Of a stretch of 13,877 nucleotides of DNA, positions 13,778 to 13,877 are shown in pieces. A model generated the notes under the pieces. It was not told where the DNA came from, searched no databases, and saw only the letters and a program-made list of their open reading frames with translations. The DNA is from Leadbetterella sp051649345 (GTDB lineage: Bacteria > Bacteroidota > Bacteroidia > Cytophagales > Spirosomataceae). The DNA lies in NCBI GenBank assembly GCA_051649345.1, contig JBOFGX010000362.1, positions 1-13,877 of the forward strand, written 5' to 3'. The position numbers and the translations under genes were made by a program. Numbering within the stretch: the first letter of the stretch is position 1; each line of letters starts with the position of its first letter.

Positions 13778-13877
13778 TTATTTCCCAAATCCTTGAGCTA
13801 CTCCAGAATGTACAATTTCTCCTTCTACAATATTTAGTCCTTTTTTTAGGTCTTGGTTTTCGTCACAGGCCTTTTTC
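13778..13877 (-). CDS. ald: Probable alanine dehydrogenase, C-terminal end only
   Basis: The frame enters from the right edge and ends at TAA (13780-13778). Its 32 residues include KKACDENQDLKKGLNIVEGE and then IVHSGVAQGFGK. The pattern of a charged helix, 'L-x-x-GLN-x-x-x-G', and 'VA-x-x-FG' near the terminus matches how alanine dehydrogenases end (NAD-dependent interconversion of L-alanine and pyruvate). Only the last helix and strand are visible, so a related amino-acid dehydrogenase or transhydrogenase-like protein cannot be excluded. It converges on the receptor gene with 50 bases between, where I see no clear terminator hairpin. Confidence 0.55.
   Translation of the reverse strand, partial: KKACDENQDLKKGLNIVEGEIVHSGVAQGFGK

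Overview
The window looks like an AT-rich piece of a Bacteroidota chromosome (Cytophagia- or Flavobacteriia-like; genus not determinable by eye). The evidence is the gene repertoire: a membrane-spanning AraC-type regulator, a TonB-dependent receptor with an N-terminal CarboxypepD_reg-like domain, many lipoproteins with short lipoboxes, weak or absent Shine-Dalgarno sequences, and matches to the Bacteroidota -7 promoter element TAnnTTTG.

Left half, minus strand. From right to left these are: a 7-TM AraC regulator (8191-9246); a secreted fusion of two NTF2-like domains with a PQQ-type sugar dehydrogenase (6199-8097); a secreted ABM-fold monooxygenase-like protein (5678-6058); a DUF4328 membrane protein (4896-5603); and a 42-residue membrane microprotein candidate (4752-4880). 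A second run follows: YARHG lipoprotein (3669-4595), DUF2306 membrane protein (3001-3669, sharing one base with its upstream neighbour), a small 3-TM protein (2672-2986), a TTG-started alpha/beta hydrolase (1967-2617) and an unrecognised lipoprotein (1028-1876). A soluble AraC regulator (1-903) runs off the left edge.

Right half, plus strand. The 253-base divergent region 9247-9499 holds a perfect 9+9 inverted repeat and a pair of direct repeats spaced 11 bp. It is followed by a likely operon: a mono-haem-type lipoprotein with a CX4CH motif (9500-9961), a lipoprotein joining a FAS1-like domain, a His-rich linker and an uncharacterised His/Met-rich domain (9996-11006), and a TonB-dependent receptor (11370-13727). 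The gap 11007-11369 holds a 19-codon ORF and what looks like the 3' end of a lost minus-strand gene. At the right edge the C-terminus of a probable alanine dehydrogenase (13778-13877, minus) converges on the receptor gene.

Inference on function: the right-hand operon reads as an outer-membrane uptake module, most simply for a metal or metal complex, with two periplasm- or surface-facing lipoproteins, one redox-active and one His-rich. The divergently encoded regulator may control it, the dehydrogenase on the other side, or both. The YARHG/DUF2306 run is a compact envelope-associated operon of unknown purpose. No RNA genes, CRISPR arrays or intact mobile elements were seen.
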